64,000 nt of DNA from the NCBI RefSeq assembly GCF_000716715.1, contig NZ_JNYJ01000021.1:1-64000 (forward strand), in the 5' to 3' direction. A program made the position numbers and the translations under genes. The DNA comes from Dactylosporangium aurantiacum. Lineage in GTDB: Bacteria > Actinomycetota > Actinomycetes > Mycobacteriales > Micromonosporaceae. The notes beneath the pieces are model-generated. The model ran no database searches and had not been told where the DNA came from. It was given only the letters and a program-made list of their open reading frames with translations. Positions 45,166 to 54,203 of this stretch are shown here, one piece after another (position 1 is the stretch's first letter; every line of letters begins with the position of its first letter).

Positions 45166-46461
45166 ATGGCTGGCATGAGGGTGAAGGCGTTCGTGCGGTC
45201 CGGGGTCACCGCCATCGGCCGGGTGGCCCTGCTGGGGCTGCTGTCGCCGCCGGTGAAGCTGGCCCTGCTCGTGCTGTCCGTGGTGTCGCTCGCCCTGACC
45301 GCGGTCGGCCTCGGGCTGGTCCTGGCGCCGCTGGTCGCGATGCTCGTGCGCGCCTACGCCGACCTGCACCGCCGGGCCGCCCGCAGCTGGTCGTGGGTCG
45401 ACATCCCCCGGCCGTACCGGCCGCTGCCCGACGGCGCGCACGTCGGCACCCCGCGCCGCTGGCTGTGGCTGGTCCGCGACCCGGCCACCTGGCGGGACCT
45501 GCTGTGGCTACTCGCCGGCGCGCCCACCGGGCTGCTGCTGGGCGTCGCCGGTCCGGTGCTGCTCGGGTACGGCCTGGAAGGGCTGCTCGGCGTCGCCCTC
45601 GTCATCGACGCCGTCACCGGCCGCTACGGCTACGGCGTCACGTGGCCGATCGAGGACGCCCTCGACGTGCTCAGCGTGCCGCCGCAGGGCGCCCTGGTCA
45701 CCGCCGGTGCCCTGTACGCCGGGCCGTGGCTGCTGTGGGTCCTCGCCCAGTTCGACCGGGCGCTGCTCGGCCCGACCCGCGGCGCCGCCCTCGCCCAGCG
45801 CGTCGACCGGCTCACCGAGACCCGTACCCAGGTCGTCGACGCGCAGGCCGCCGAGCTGCGCCGCATCGAACGGGACCTGCACGACGGCGCCCAGGCCCGC
45901 ATCGTGTCCCTCGGCATGAGCCTCGGCATGGCCGAGGACCTCGTCACCCGCGACCCGGCCGCGGCGCAGGCCCTCATCGCCGAGGCCCGGCAGGCCAGCG
46001 GCCTCGCCCTCGCCGAGCTGCGGCACCTGGTCCGCGGCATCCACCCGCCGGTCCTCGCCGAACGCGGCCTCGACGGCGGCGTGCGCGCCCTCGCGCTGAC
46101 CCTGCCGATCCCGGTGACCGTCGACGTCGACCTGCCCGGCCGCCCCGACGCGCCGGTCGAGTCCGCGGCGTACTTCGCCGTCGCCGAGGCCCTCACCAAC
46201 GTCGTCAAGCACGCCCGGGCGTCGACGGCCTGGGTATCGTTGACCCACCTCGGGGGCGCGCTGTACATCACCGTCGGCGACGACGGCGTCGGCGGTGCCT
46301 CGCCGGGCGGCTCCGGCCTCACCGGCGTCGCCCGCCGCCTGGGGGCGTTCGACGGCACCCTGCACGTCGACAGCCCCGCCGGCGGTCCGACCGTGCTGAC
46401 CATGGAGCTGCCGTGCGTGTTGTCATCGCCGAGGACCTCGCCCTCCTCCGCGACGGGCTGA
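45166..46461 (+). CDS. sensor histidine kinase, NarL-partner type
   Basis: A 431-residue membrane kinase. Four to five transmembrane segments lie in residues about 15-210 without a recognisable sensor domain; then a HisKA_3 dimerisation helix RRIERDLHDGAQARI (phosphorylated His about 239) and an HATPase_c domain (EALTNVVKHARA as N box, DDGVGGA as G1). It phosphorylates the response regulator encoded next, whose GTG lies 49 bp inside this gene's end. The start is ATG 45166 or ATG 45175. Confidence 0.92.
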   Translation: MAGMRVKAFVRSGVTAIGRVALLGLLSPPVKLALLVLSVVSLALTAVGLGLVLAPLVAMLVRAYADLHRRAARSWSWVDIPRPYRPLPDGAHVGTPRRWLWLVRDPATWRDLLWLLAGAPTGLLLGVAGPVLLGYGLEGLLGVALVIDAVTGRYGYGVTWPIEDALDVLSVPPQGALVTAGALYAGPWLLWVLAQFDRALLGPTRGAALAQRVDRLTETRTQVVDAQAAELRRIERDLHDGAQARIVSLGMSLGMAEDLVTRDPAAAQALIAEARQASGLALAELRHLVRGIHPPVLAERGLDGGVRALALTLPIPVTVDVDLPGRPDAPVESAAYFAVAEALTNVVKHARASTAWVSLTHLGGALYITVGDDGVGGASPGGSGLTGVARRLGAFDGTLHVDSPAGGPTVLTMELPCVLSSPRTSPSSATG

Positions 46462-47048
46462 TCCGGCTGCTCAGCGCGTACGGCTTCACCGTCGCCGCGG
46501 CCGTCGAGACCGGCGAGGCGCTGCGCGAGGCCCTGCTGGAGCACCGCCCCGACGTCGCCGTCGTCGACGTGCGCCTGCCACCCACGTTCACCGACGAGGG
46601 CCTGCGCGCCGCGATCGCCGCCCGCGCCGAGGCGCCGGGCCTGCCCGTGCTGGTCCTCTCCCAGCACGTCGAGCAGCTGTACGCCCGGGAACTGCTCTCC
46701 GACCGCCGCGGCGGCGTCGGCTACCTGCTCAAGGACCGGGTCGCCACCGTCGGGGAGTTCGTCGACGCGGTCCGCCGGGTCGCCGGCGGCGGCACCGCCA
46801 TGGACCCCGAGGTCGTCTCCCAGCTGCTGGCCCGCAGCGCCCCGATCGCGGCGCTGACCCCGCGCGAGCGGGAGGTGCTGGGGCTGATGGCGGAGGGCCG
46901 CTCCAACGCCGCGATCGCCGCCCGCCTCTTCGTCACCGACAAGGCGGTCGGCAAGCACATCAACAACATCTTCGCCAAGCTGGGCCTGCCCCAGTCCGAG
47001 GACGACAACCGCCGCGTCCTGGCGGTGCTGGCCTACCTGAGGTTGTGA
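46413..47048 (+). CDS. NarL/LuxR-type response regulator
   Basis: A 211-residue regulator. The receiver domain has the acidic pair in AED (residues 7-8), the phosphoacceptor Asp52 (VVDVRLPP) and Lys in LLKDRV. The C-terminal LuxR-type helix-turn-helix reads LTPREREVLGLMAEGRSNAAIAARL. It overlaps the kinase gene by 49 bp and so is co-translated. The regulon is not shown by the context. Confidence 0.95.
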   Translation: MRVVIAEDLALLRDGLIRLLSAYGFTVAAAVETGEALREALLEHRPDVAVVDVRLPPTFTDEGLRAAIAARAEAPGLPVLVLSQHVEQLYARELLSDRRGGVGYLLKDRVATVGEFVDAVRRVAGGGTAMDPEVVSQLLARSAPIAALTPREREVLGLMAEGRSNAAIAARLFVTDKAVGKHINNIFAKLGLPQSEDDNRRVLAVLAYLRL

Positions 47049-47052
47049 CGCA

Positions 47053-47505
47053 TTGCCGCGGACCACGCTGTACCTCGCCCGGCACGGCCACGCCGACGGC
47101 GACACCCCCGGCAGCGCCCTGACCGCCGAGGGCCGGGCCCAGGCCGGGCGGCTCGGCCACCGGCTGCGCGGCGTGCCGTTCACGGCCGTGCACCACAGCC
47201 CGCTGCGCCGCGCCGCCGAGACCGCCGCCATCCTTGCCGCGTACCTGCCCGGGGTACCCGTCCACGCCTGCGACCTGGTCACCGACCGCACGCCGGTGCC
47301 GTCGCCGGGACGGGAGCCCGACTACCCGCAGCGGTACCGGTCCTGGCTGGACCAGGTCCCACCGGCCGAACGCGACCCGGACGCGGCGGCCCTGCACGAC
47401 GCGGTCACCCGGCTCCTCGCCGTCGGTGCCGAGGACCGCACCGACCTGCTGGTCACCCACAACTTCGTCATCGGCTGGTTCGTCCGCCACGTCCTGGACG
47501 CCTGC
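47053..47505 (+). pseudogene. histidine phosphatase (phosphoglycerate mutase-like), 3' truncated
   Basis: TTG 47053, 4 bases after the response regulator, starts a phosphoglycerate-mutase-like protein: LARHGHADG (catalytic His), HHSPLRRAAETA, and LLVTHNFVIGWFVRHVLDA. Exactly after that last helix (about residue 150) the frame runs into the antisense strand of another gene, giving about 165 unrelated residues to a stop at 48009. Usual relatives continue with another 30-50 residues of fold, so this copy is broken by a fusion. Confidence 0.65.
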
Positions 47506-47732
47506 AGTGCGGCGAGGGCGATGCCGACGTCGCCGCCGGCGGCGACGTGGTGGGCGGCGTACGGCAGCGTGGCCAGGGTCCGCGGGTCCTTCCAGGACGC
47601 GAGGTCGATGACCACCGAGGCACGGTCCTTGAGGTCGGCGGTGTCGTCGCGTGGGCACCAGTCGCAGTGGTGCACGCCGAGCATCACGTTGGACAGCCGG
47701 CGCGAGGCGGCCCGCAGGTCCGCATACTCCAC
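47505..47732 (-). pseudogene. truncated paralogue of the 41240-41569 gene
   Basis: GTG 47732 opens MEYADLRAASRRLSNVMLG and continues VVIDLASWKDPRTLATLPYA and GGDVGIALAALQA, clearly related to the gene at 41240. At about 47505 the relation stops and the frame enters the antisense of the histidine phosphatase. TACAACTCGT lies just before the start here too, as at 41240, so the promoter was kept in both copies. Confidence 0.6.
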
Positions 47733-47920
47733 GCACGAGTTGTACCCGCCCGTGCGGGCGACCGCTCACCCCCGGCGGGCGGACCACGCGGACCAGGAAC
47801 CGGTGCGTGCGCGTGACGACCGGGCCGGTGGTGTGCAGGTGGCCCTGGACCGGAGCGCCGGCCCGGCCGCCGGCGGGGCGAGGAGCGCCGGGCCGGCGGG
47901 CGGGTGCGGGTGCGAACCGT

Positions 47921-48535
47921 TCAGGTGTACAGGTTGCGGCTGTAGCGGCCCTCTTCGTAGTACTCCTCGAGCTGCTCGACGGTTTCGACCGTGTTCTGCA
48001 CGCTCTTGATGAGTTTCGCGTGGGACGGCAGCGCCTCGGGGGTCCAGGTCTCGGGCTTCCACAGCTGGGAGCGCATGAACGCCTTCTGGCAGTGGAAGAA
48101 GATCGTGTCGATGTCGACGACCAGGGCCAGCAGCGGTTTGTGGCCCTCGACGACCATGTCGGAGAACCAGGGCGCGTCGGTGAGCAGGCGCGCGCGGCCG
48201 TTGATGCGCAGCGTCTCGCGGCGGCCGGGGATGAGGAAGATCAGGCCGACGTGGGGGTTGGCGAGGATGTTGTGGTAGCCGTCGGCGCGGCGGTTGCCCG
48301 GGCGTTCCGGGATCGCGATCGTACGGTCGTCGATGACGAGCGCGAAGCCGGGCGGGTCGCCCTTCGGGGAGACGTCGCAGTTGCCGTCGGCGTCGGCGGT
48401 GGCCACCAGGACGAACGGCGACAGCGCCAGCCAGTCCCGGTCGGTGGCGGTGAGGGTGCTGCGTTCCTTGGCTGCGGCCCGGGGCATCGGCGACCCGAGC
48501 AGGTCCTCCAGTTCGGCGATCGAGGTGATCTGCAT
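47921..48535 (-). CDS. pyridoxamine 5'-phosphate oxidase-like flavoprotein
   Basis: A 204-residue FMN-binding split-barrel protein of the PPOX family in its larger actinobacterial form: LSPFVLVATADADGNCDVSPKG at the barrel start, GLIFLIPGRRETLRINGRARL, and a helical C-terminus with FHCQKAFMRSQLWKPETW. Such proteins reduce or bind small compounds with FMN or F420; the substrate is unknown. The start is ATG 48535 or 48547. It diverges from the aminotransferase gene across 79 bp. Confidence 0.82.
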   Translation of the reverse strand: MQITSIAELEDLLGSPMPRAAAKERSTLTATDRDWLALSPFVLVATADADGNCDVSPKGDPPGFALVIDDRTIAIPERPGNRRADGYHNILANPHVGLIFLIPGRRETLRINGRARLLTDAPWFSDMVVEGHKPLLALVVDIDTIFFHCQKAFMRSQLWKPETWTPEALPSHAKLIKSVQNTVETVEQLEEYYEEGRYSRNLYT

Positions 48536-48614
48536 GGGTCTCAGCATAGGGCGGGTAACAAGCTGTAACAGTGGAGATATTGTACGGGCGCACGTGTGCC
48601 ATTAGCGTCGGCTC

Positions 48615-49961
48615 ATGACGGGACACACCTCCGAGGCCGACGCCTACCGCGACGACCGCGCGCACGTCTTCCACTCCTGGTCGGCGCAGCGGGCGCTGGA
48701 CCCGGTCGTCGTCACCGGCGGCCTCGGCAGCACGTTCTGGGACGCCGACGGCACCCGGTATCTCGACTTCTCCTCGCAGCTGGTGAACCTGAACCTCGGC
48801 CACCAGCACCCCAAGGTCGTCGCCGCGATCCAGGAGCAGGCGGCGCGGCTGTGCACGATCGCGCCGAGCTTCGCCAACCCGACGCGCAGCGAGGCCGCCC
48901 GCCGCATCGCGGAGGTGGCACCCGGCGACCTGTCGCACGTGTTCTTCACCAACGGCGGCACCGAGGCCAACGAGCACGCGGTGAAGATGGCCCGGCTCAC
49001 CACCGGCAGGCACAAGGTGCTCGCCGCGTACCGGTCGTACCACGGCGCGACCACCGGGTCGATCACGCTGACCGGCGACCCGCGCCGCTGGGCCAACGAG
49101 CCCGCGATGCCGGGGGTCGTGCGGTTCTTCGGCCCGTACCCGTACCGGTCGGCGTTCCACGCCGACAGCGCCGAGCAGGAGACGGCCCGCGCCCTGCAGC
49201 ACCTCGAGGAGGTGTTCATGTTCGAGGGGCCGCACACGGTCGCCGCGGTCATCCTCGAGTCGGTCGTCGGGACCAACGGCATCCTGGTGCCGCCGCCCGG
49301 CTACCTCGCCGGGGTGCGGGAGCTGTGCGACCGGCACGGCGCGCTGCTCATCTGCGACGAGGTGATGAGCGGGTTCGGCCGGTGCGGCGAGTGGTTCGCG
49401 GTGGACCGGTGGGGTGTGGTGCCGGACCTGATCACGTTCGCGAAGGGCGTCAACTCCGGTTACGTCCCGCTCGGCGGTGTCGTGCTCGGCGAGCGGGTGT
49501 ACGAGACGTTCGCCGAACGCCCGTTCCCCGGCGGACTCACGTACTCCGGGCATCCCCTCGCGTGCGCGGCGGCGGTCGCGACCATCGACGTGATGCGCGA
49601 GGAGCGCATCCCCGAGCGGGTCCGGGACCTCGGCGAGCGGGTCGTCGGGCCGCGGCTGGAGAAGCTGCGCGACCGGCACCCGTCGGTCGGTGAGGTCCGC
49701 GGCGTCGGCCTGTTCTGGGCGATCGAGCTGGTCCGCGACCGCGACACCCGCGAGATGCTGGTGCCCTACAACGCCTCCGGCGCCGCGGCGAAGCCGATGG
49801 CCGACGTGGTCGCCGCCTGCAAGGCCCGCGGCGTGTGGCCGTTCACCCACTTCAACCGGGTGCACGTGGTGCCGCCGCTGGTCATCACCGAGGAGGAGCT
49901 GCTGCAGGGCATCGACGCGATCGACGACGCCCTCGACGCCGCCGACGCGTACGTCGCCTGA
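48615..49961 (+). CDS. class III aminotransferase, probably beta-alanine/omega-amino acid:pyruvate
   Basis: A 448-residue PLP enzyme. Class III landmarks: NGGTEANEHAVKMAR (phosphate loop), YHGATTGSI, the Asp in LLICDEVMSGFGR that binds the pyridine nitrogen, and the Schiff-base Lys in DLITFAKGVNSG (about 277). It likely converts beta-alanine (or beta-aminoisobutyrate) to the semialdehyde. That fits the dihydropyrimidinase, beta-ureidopropionase and semialdehyde dehydrogenase genes nearby, since it supplies the missing step. An MFS transporter gene follows after 63 bp. Confidence 0.9.
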   Translation: MTGHTSEADAYRDDRAHVFHSWSAQRALDPVVVTGGLGSTFWDADGTRYLDFSSQLVNLNLGHQHPKVVAAIQEQAARLCTIAPSFANPTRSEAARRIAEVAPGDLSHVFFTNGGTEANEHAVKMARLTTGRHKVLAAYRSYHGATTGSITLTGDPRRWANEPAMPGVVRFFGPYPYRSAFHADSAEQETARALQHLEEVFMFEGPHTVAAVILESVVGTNGILVPPPGYLAGVRELCDRHGALLICDEVMSGFGRCGEWFAVDRWGVVPDLITFAKGVNSGYVPLGGVVLGERVYETFAERPFPGGLTYSGHPLACAAAVATIDVMREERIPERVRDLGERVVGPRLEKLRDRHPSVGEVRGVGLFWAIELVRDRDTREMLVPYNASGAAAKPMADVVAACKARGVWPFTHFNRVHVVPPLVITEEELLQGIDAIDDALDAADAYVA

Positions 49962-50024
49962 GCCGGCGCCCCGCGTGCGGGGCGGTGACCGCCGGGTCGC
50001 CGCCCCGCGTGGCACAGTGATCAC

Positions 50025-51269
50025 GTGCCCTCCGCGTCGCTGGTCCGGCGGACCTACTACCTGCTGACCGCCGGCAACACCCTCGCCGGTTCGCTGATCT
50101 GGGGCATCAACACCATCTTCCTGCTCGACGCGGGCCTGTCGAACCTGGCCGCGTTCGCCGCGAACGCCTGCTTCACCGCCGGCATGGTCCTGTTCGAGGT
50201 CCCGACCGGCATCGTCGCGGACCTGTGGGGGCGCCGCGCGTCGTTCCTGCTCGGCACCGTGACCCTGGCCGTCACCACCGGCCTGTACGTGTGGCTGTGG
50301 CACGTCCACGCGCCGTTCTGGCCGTGGGCGGCCGTGTCGCTGCTGATCGGGCTCGGCTTCACGTTCTTCTCCGGCGCGGTCGAGGCGTGGCTCGTCGACG
50401 CCCTCGCCGCCACCGGCGACGACGGGCCACTGGAGGCGGTGTTCGCCCGGGGGCAGGTCGTCAGCGGGGCGGCCATGCTCACCGGGTCCGTCGCCGGCGG
50501 GTACCTGGCCCAGCTGACCGACCTCGGGGTGCCGTTCCTGGTCCGCGCCGGCGTGTACGCGCTCATGTGCGGGCTCGCCGCCGCCCTCATGCGCGACGTC
50601 GGCTTCACCCCGGACCGGAGCCTGCCGCCCCTGGCGCGGATGCGCCGCATCGCCGGCGACTCGGTCCGCTACGGCTGGCGGGCCCGCCAGGTCCGGCTCC
50701 TCATGCTCGCCGCGCCGTTCACCGGCGGCGTCGGCGTCTACGTGTTCTACGCGCTGCAGCCGCACCTGCTCGACCTGTACGACGACGCGCACGCCTACGG
50801 TGTGGCCGGCGTCGCCGCGGCCGCGTTCGCCGCCGCCCAGATCACCGGCGGCCTGCTCGCCGGGCGGATCGGCGGGCTGTTCGCGCACCGGCTCACCGCG
50901 TACCTGGCCCTGACCGCCGCCGGCGTCGTCGCGCTCGCCGGGCTGGGCCTCGCCGGCCGGTTCTGGGTGGCGCTCACCCTGGTCGTGCTGTGGGCGCTGC
51001 TGGGCGCGGCCGCGATGCCGCTGCGGCAGGCGTACGTGAACGGCCTCATCCCCTCGCCGCAGCGCGCGACGATCCTGTCGTTCGACTCGCTGATGACCTC
51101 CACCGGCGGCGTCGCCGCCCAGCCGGCCCTCGGCCGGGCCGCCGACGTGTGGGGCTACCCGGTCTCGTTCCTCATCTCGGCCGCCCTGTCCGCGTGTGCG
51201 CTGCCGTTCCTCGTCAGAGCCCGCGCCGGTACGCCCGCAGCGCCGGCCGCGCCACCCCCTCGACCGTGA
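50025..51269 (+). CDS. MFS transporter
   Basis: A 414-residue membrane protein with about twelve transmembrane helices. The loop between helices 2 and 3 reads VADLWGRRASF, the typical MFS motif A. Polar charge is confined to loops. Substrate is unknown; the position between the aminotransferase and a PfkB kinase suggests a nitrogen compound, nucleoside or sugar, import or efflux. It starts GTG. Confidence 0.88.
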   Translation: MPSASLVRRTYYLLTAGNTLAGSLIWGINTIFLLDAGLSNLAAFAANACFTAGMVLFEVPTGIVADLWGRRASFLLGTVTLAVTTGLYVWLWHVHAPFWPWAAVSLLIGLGFTFFSGAVEAWLVDALAATGDDGPLEAVFARGQVVSGAAMLTGSVAGGYLAQLTDLGVPFLVRAGVYALMCGLAAALMRDVGFTPDRSLPPLARMRRIAGDSVRYGWRARQVRLLMLAAPFTGGVGVYVFYALQPHLLDLYDDAHAYGVAGVAAAAFAAAQITGGLLAGRIGGLFAHRLTAYLALTAAGVVALAGLGLAGRFWVALTLVVLWALLGAAAMPLRQAYVNGLIPSPQRATILSFDSLMTSTGGVAAQPALGRAADVWGYPVSFLISAALSACALPFLVRARAGTPAAPAAPPPRP

Positions 51270-51328
51270 CCCGCGGCCGCACCCGCGGGCGTGGGTGAAC
51301 GGGTGGCGCGGCGGGTAACAGCGCCGCC

Positions 51329-52207
51329 ATGGATGCGGTGGTGGTCGGGCAGTTGGCCCGTGATCTCGTCATGGTGGTGGAGGGGCTGCCGGACGCCGGG
51401 ACGTCCGGCGCGGTCCGGGACCGCCTCGAACAGCTCGGCGGCAAGGGCGCCAACCAGGCGGTCGGGCTCGCGCAGCTCGGCGTGGCGACGGCCCTCGTCG
51501 CGGTCGCCGGGGACGACCCGGTCGGCGACGCGCTCATCGCACGGGCCGGCGTCGACGGCATCGACGTCACCCACGTCGTGCGCCGCGCCGGGACCCCGAC
51601 GGGGCTGATCGTCGAGGTGCTCGAGGACGGCGGCCGGTGGCGGTACCTGGAGCACCTGCCGCTCGGTGTGCTGCTGACGGAGGCCGACGTGCGGGCGGCG
51701 GCCGGCGTGCTCGGCGCTGCCCGCGCGGTCCTGGTGCAGCTGCAGCAGCCCCTGGACGCGGTCCGGGCCGCGGTCGAGCTCGCCGGTGGGCTCGTCGTGC
51801 TCGACGGCGCCGTCACCGACCGCGGGATCCTGCGCGGCGCCGGCGTGCTGCGGGCCGACGCGCACGAGGCGGCGCTGCTGCTGGGTGTGCCGGCGCGGGA
51901 GAAGGACGTGCTGGAGGCGGCGCCGGGGCTGCTGGACGCGGGGCCGGCGCTGCTCGCGTTCGCCCTGGAGGAGGGCGGTGACCTGTTCGTGTGGCGGGAC
52001 GGTCACGAGCTCGTGCCGCACTCCGGCGGCGACGCCGTGGACAGCACCGGCGGCGGCGACGCGCTGACCGCCGCGCTCACCGCGGCGCTGCTGGAAGGGG
52101 CGTCGCCGCCGGAGGCGGCCCGGTTCGCGGTGGCCGCCGCCGGTGCCGTCGTCACGCACCCCGGCGGGCGGCCGGCGCTGCACGACCGCCGCCCACCGGG
52201 ACGGTGA
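51329..52207 (+). CDS. PfkB-family sugar/nucleoside kinase
   Basis: A 292-residue ribokinase-family enzyme. N-terminal signature GGKGANQAVGLAQLG and C-terminal signature DSTGGGDALTAALTAALL, with the catalytic Asp in that last motif (DTTGAGD in most members, here DSTGGGD). It phosphorylates a sugar or nucleoside with ATP. Beside pyrimidine-breakdown genes a ribokinase or nucleoside-kinase role is plausible but not shown. A strong terminator follows. Confidence 0.87.
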   Translation: MDAVVVGQLARDLVMVVEGLPDAGTSGAVRDRLEQLGGKGANQAVGLAQLGVATALVAVAGDDPVGDALIARAGVDGIDVTHVVRRAGTPTGLIVEVLEDGGRWRYLEHLPLGVLLTEADVRAAAGVLGAARAVLVQLQQPLDAVRAAVELAGGLVVLDGAVTDRGILRGAGVLRADAHEAALLLGVPAREKDVLEAAPGLLDAGPALLAFALEEGGDLFVWRDGHELVPHSGGDAVDSTGGGDALTAALTAALLEGASPPEAARFAVAAAGAVVTHPGGRPALHDRRPPGR

Positions 52208-52231
52208 CGGTGACGGTGACGGTGGAACTTT

Positions 52232-52281
52232 CACGCCACCGGCGGCCGGCACGGTGGTCGGCACCGGCCGCCGGTGGCGTG
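52232..52281. terminator. 18-bp-stem hairpin between convergent operons
   Basis: CACGCCACCGGCGGCCGG (52232-52249) pairs perfectly with CCGGCCGCCGGTGGCGTG (52264-52281) around a 14-base loop. It lies in the 78 bp between the PfkB gene and the ABC binding-protein gene, which face each other, so it serves both operons. It is preceded by five GTGACG-type 6-bp repeats (52198-52224) at the end of the PfkB gene. Confidence 0.85.
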
Positions 52282-52285
52282 GAGC

Positions 52286-53419
52286 TCACGCGCCGCCGGC
52301 GGTCAGGGTGACCGTCTGCGGGGTGAACGACGAGCCGAGCACGTCGACACCGGCGGCCTTCGCCGCGTCGACCGCCTTCTGCATGTAGTCGTTGGTGTAC
52401 GACAGGCCCTCGGGCTTCTTCTTCAGCACCGTGTCACCGACCTGGTTCTTCGTCGTCAGGGAGATGTCGACGGTCTGGTTCCAGGCGGCCTCGTCGATGA
52501 TGCCGACGCCCTTCGCGGCCGGCCAGACGAGCTTGTTGACCTCGTTCATCTGCCACAGCTGGTGGCTCTTGCCGAGCTTGGAGCCCTTCGCGACGACCAT
52601 GTCGCGGCACTCCTCGGGCTTGTCCCGGCAGTACGCCCAACCCTTGATCGTGGCGGTCAGGAACTTCACCGTCTGGTCCTGGTACGCCTTGTCCTTGAGC
52701 TTGTCGGTGTTGGCCCACACCGCGTCCTGCAGCATCGACGTGCCGACGGTCTTCCAGTCGATGATGGAGAAGTCCTCCGCCTTGTACAGCGCGCCGGTCG
52801 CCGGGTTCGTCGCCTCCAGCAGCTGCGCGTACTCGTTGTAGGACATGGCCTGCGCGACGTCGATCTCCTTCTTCAGCAGCGCCTGCATGTCGAACTGCTG
52901 CTGCACGAGCGTGACGTCCTTGCCCGGGTCGAGCCCGGCCTTCGTCATGCCGGCGAACAGCTCGAACTCATTGCCGAAGCCCCAGTTGCCGACCTTCTTG
53001 CCCTTGAAGTCGGCCGGGGACTTGATGCCGCTGCTGGCGAACGCGACCTGGTACGTGCCGGACCGGGCGAAGATCTGCCCGACGTCGGTGATCCCGGCGC
53101 CCTGCTCCCGCGACGCGAGCGCCTTCGGCACCCACGCGACGGCGTAGTCGGCCTTGCCGGTGGCCAGGACCGTCTGCGGCACGATGTCGACGCCGCCCTC
53201 CAGCAGCTGCACGTCGAGGCCCTGCTCCTTGTAGAAGCCCTTGTCGACGGCGGCGATGTACCCGGCGAACTGGGCCTGGAAGAACCACTGCAGCTGCAGC
53301 TTCACGGTGGTGACGCCGCCGCTGGTGGTCGTCGTGGGTTTGTCGGTGTCGGCGGTGCCGCAGCCGGCCAGGACGAGTCCTGCCGCGGCGACGGCGCCGA
53401 TGAGGCGCGCACTTCTCAT
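52286..53419 (-). CDS. ABC transporter substrate-binding lipoprotein (NMT1/THI5-like)
   Basis: A 377-residue lipoprotein with lipobox LAGC and lipidated Cys20. The body is an NMT1/SsuA-like periplasmic-binding fold: QLQWFFQAQFAGYIAAVDKGFYKEQGLDV is split here as the typical start. Such proteins bind pyrimidine-like rings (HMP, uracil-type), riboflavin or sulfonates. The gene is the last of the eight-gene operon, 25 bp after the permease, with GGAGG before its ATG. With the catabolic genes the best guess is a pyrimidine or hydantoin-like ligand. Confidence 0.93.
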   Translation of the reverse strand: MRSARLIGAVAAAGLVLAGCGTADTDKPTTTTSGGVTTVKLQLQWFFQAQFAGYIAAVDKGFYKEQGLDVQLLEGGVDIVPQTVLATGKADYAVAWVPKALASREQGAGITDVGQIFARSGTYQVAFASSGIKSPADFKGKKVGNWGFGNEFELFAGMTKAGLDPGKDVTLVQQQFDMQALLKKEIDVAQAMSYNEYAQLLEATNPATGALYKAEDFSIIDWKTVGTSMLQDAVWANTDKLKDKAYQDQTVKFLTATIKGWAYCRDKPEECRDMVVAKGSKLGKSHQLWQMNEVNKLVWPAAKGVGIIDEAAWNQTVDISLTTKNQVGDTVLKKKPEGLSYTNDYMQKAVDAAKAAGVDVLGSSFTPQTVTLTAGGA

Positions 53420-53444
53420 GGGGGTTTCCTCCGGGGGTACCGCG

Positions 53445-54203
53445 TTATGAACGGGACTTCCAGGGCGTTGCGAGCCGCTCCAGCAGGAGCGTGGTCAGGT
53501 AGAAGACGAGCCCGAGGACGCAGGCGCCGACAACGAACGCCCACGCCCGCGGGTACGCGGTGAAGGCGGCCGCCGACGTGATCCGCGCGCCGAGACCGTC
53601 CTGCAGCCCGCCGAAGTACTCGGCGACGACCGCGGCGATGACCGCGAGCGACGACGCCTGCCGCAGGCCGGTGAAGACGTACGGCAGCGCACCCGGCAGG
53701 CGCACCAGGCGGGCGAACGTCCACCCGCCCGCCGCGTAGCTGTCCATCAGCTCACGGTGGGTCGGGTCGACCTCCCGCAGGCCGCGCAGCGTGTTGATGA
53801 AGACCGGGAAGAACGCGATGATCCCGGCCACCGCCCGCCGCGGCAGGCTGCTCGTCGAGTCGAACATGTTGTTGAGGATGGGGGCGAGGGCGATGATCGG
53901 CAGCGCGTTGACGACCGCCGCGTAGGGCACCGCGATGTCGCTGAGCAGCTTCGACCGGCTGAACAGCAGCGCGGCGACGATCGCCGCGGCGGTGCCGCCG
54001 ACGAGCCCGACGAGGGCGTTGGCGCCGCTGGCGAGGGCCGCGTCGACGACGTTGTCGCGCTGCTCGACCAGCTGGTCCCAGATCGCCGACGGGGCCGGCA
54101 GGATGAACGGCGCGATCCGTCCCGCCGTGACGACGACCTCCCACAGCACGACGGCGAGGACACCGACGAGCACCGGGGGCAGGACCGAGCGGAGGTACCT
54201 CAT
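53445..54203 (-). CDS. ABC transporter permease (SsuC/ThiX-like)
   Basis: A 252-residue inner-membrane permease with about six transmembrane helices. The EAA loop region is visible as REVDPTHRELMDSYAAGGWTFARLVRLPGALPYV. Its ATG overlaps the ATPase stop codon (ATGA). It pairs with the second permease (55006-55914) and the ATPase to form one importer with the lipoprotein. Confidence 0.92.
   Translation of the reverse strand: MRYLRSVLPPVLVGVLAVVLWEVVVTAGRIAPFILPAPSAIWDQLVEQRDNVVDAALASGANALVGLVGGTAAAIVAALLFSRSKLLSDIAVPYAAVVNALPIIALAPILNNMFDSTSSLPRRAVAGIIAFFPVFINTLRGLREVDPTHRELMDSYAAGGWTFARLVRLPGALPYVFTGLRQASSLAVIAAVVAEYFGGLQDGLGARITSAAAFTAYPRAWAFVVGACVLGLVFYLTTLLLERLATPWKSRS

Noticed and set aside
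47505..48009. C-terminal 165 residues of the open histidine-phosphatase frame
   Set aside because: They are antisense to the truncated paralogue and to intergenic DNA, so they are not a natural domain.
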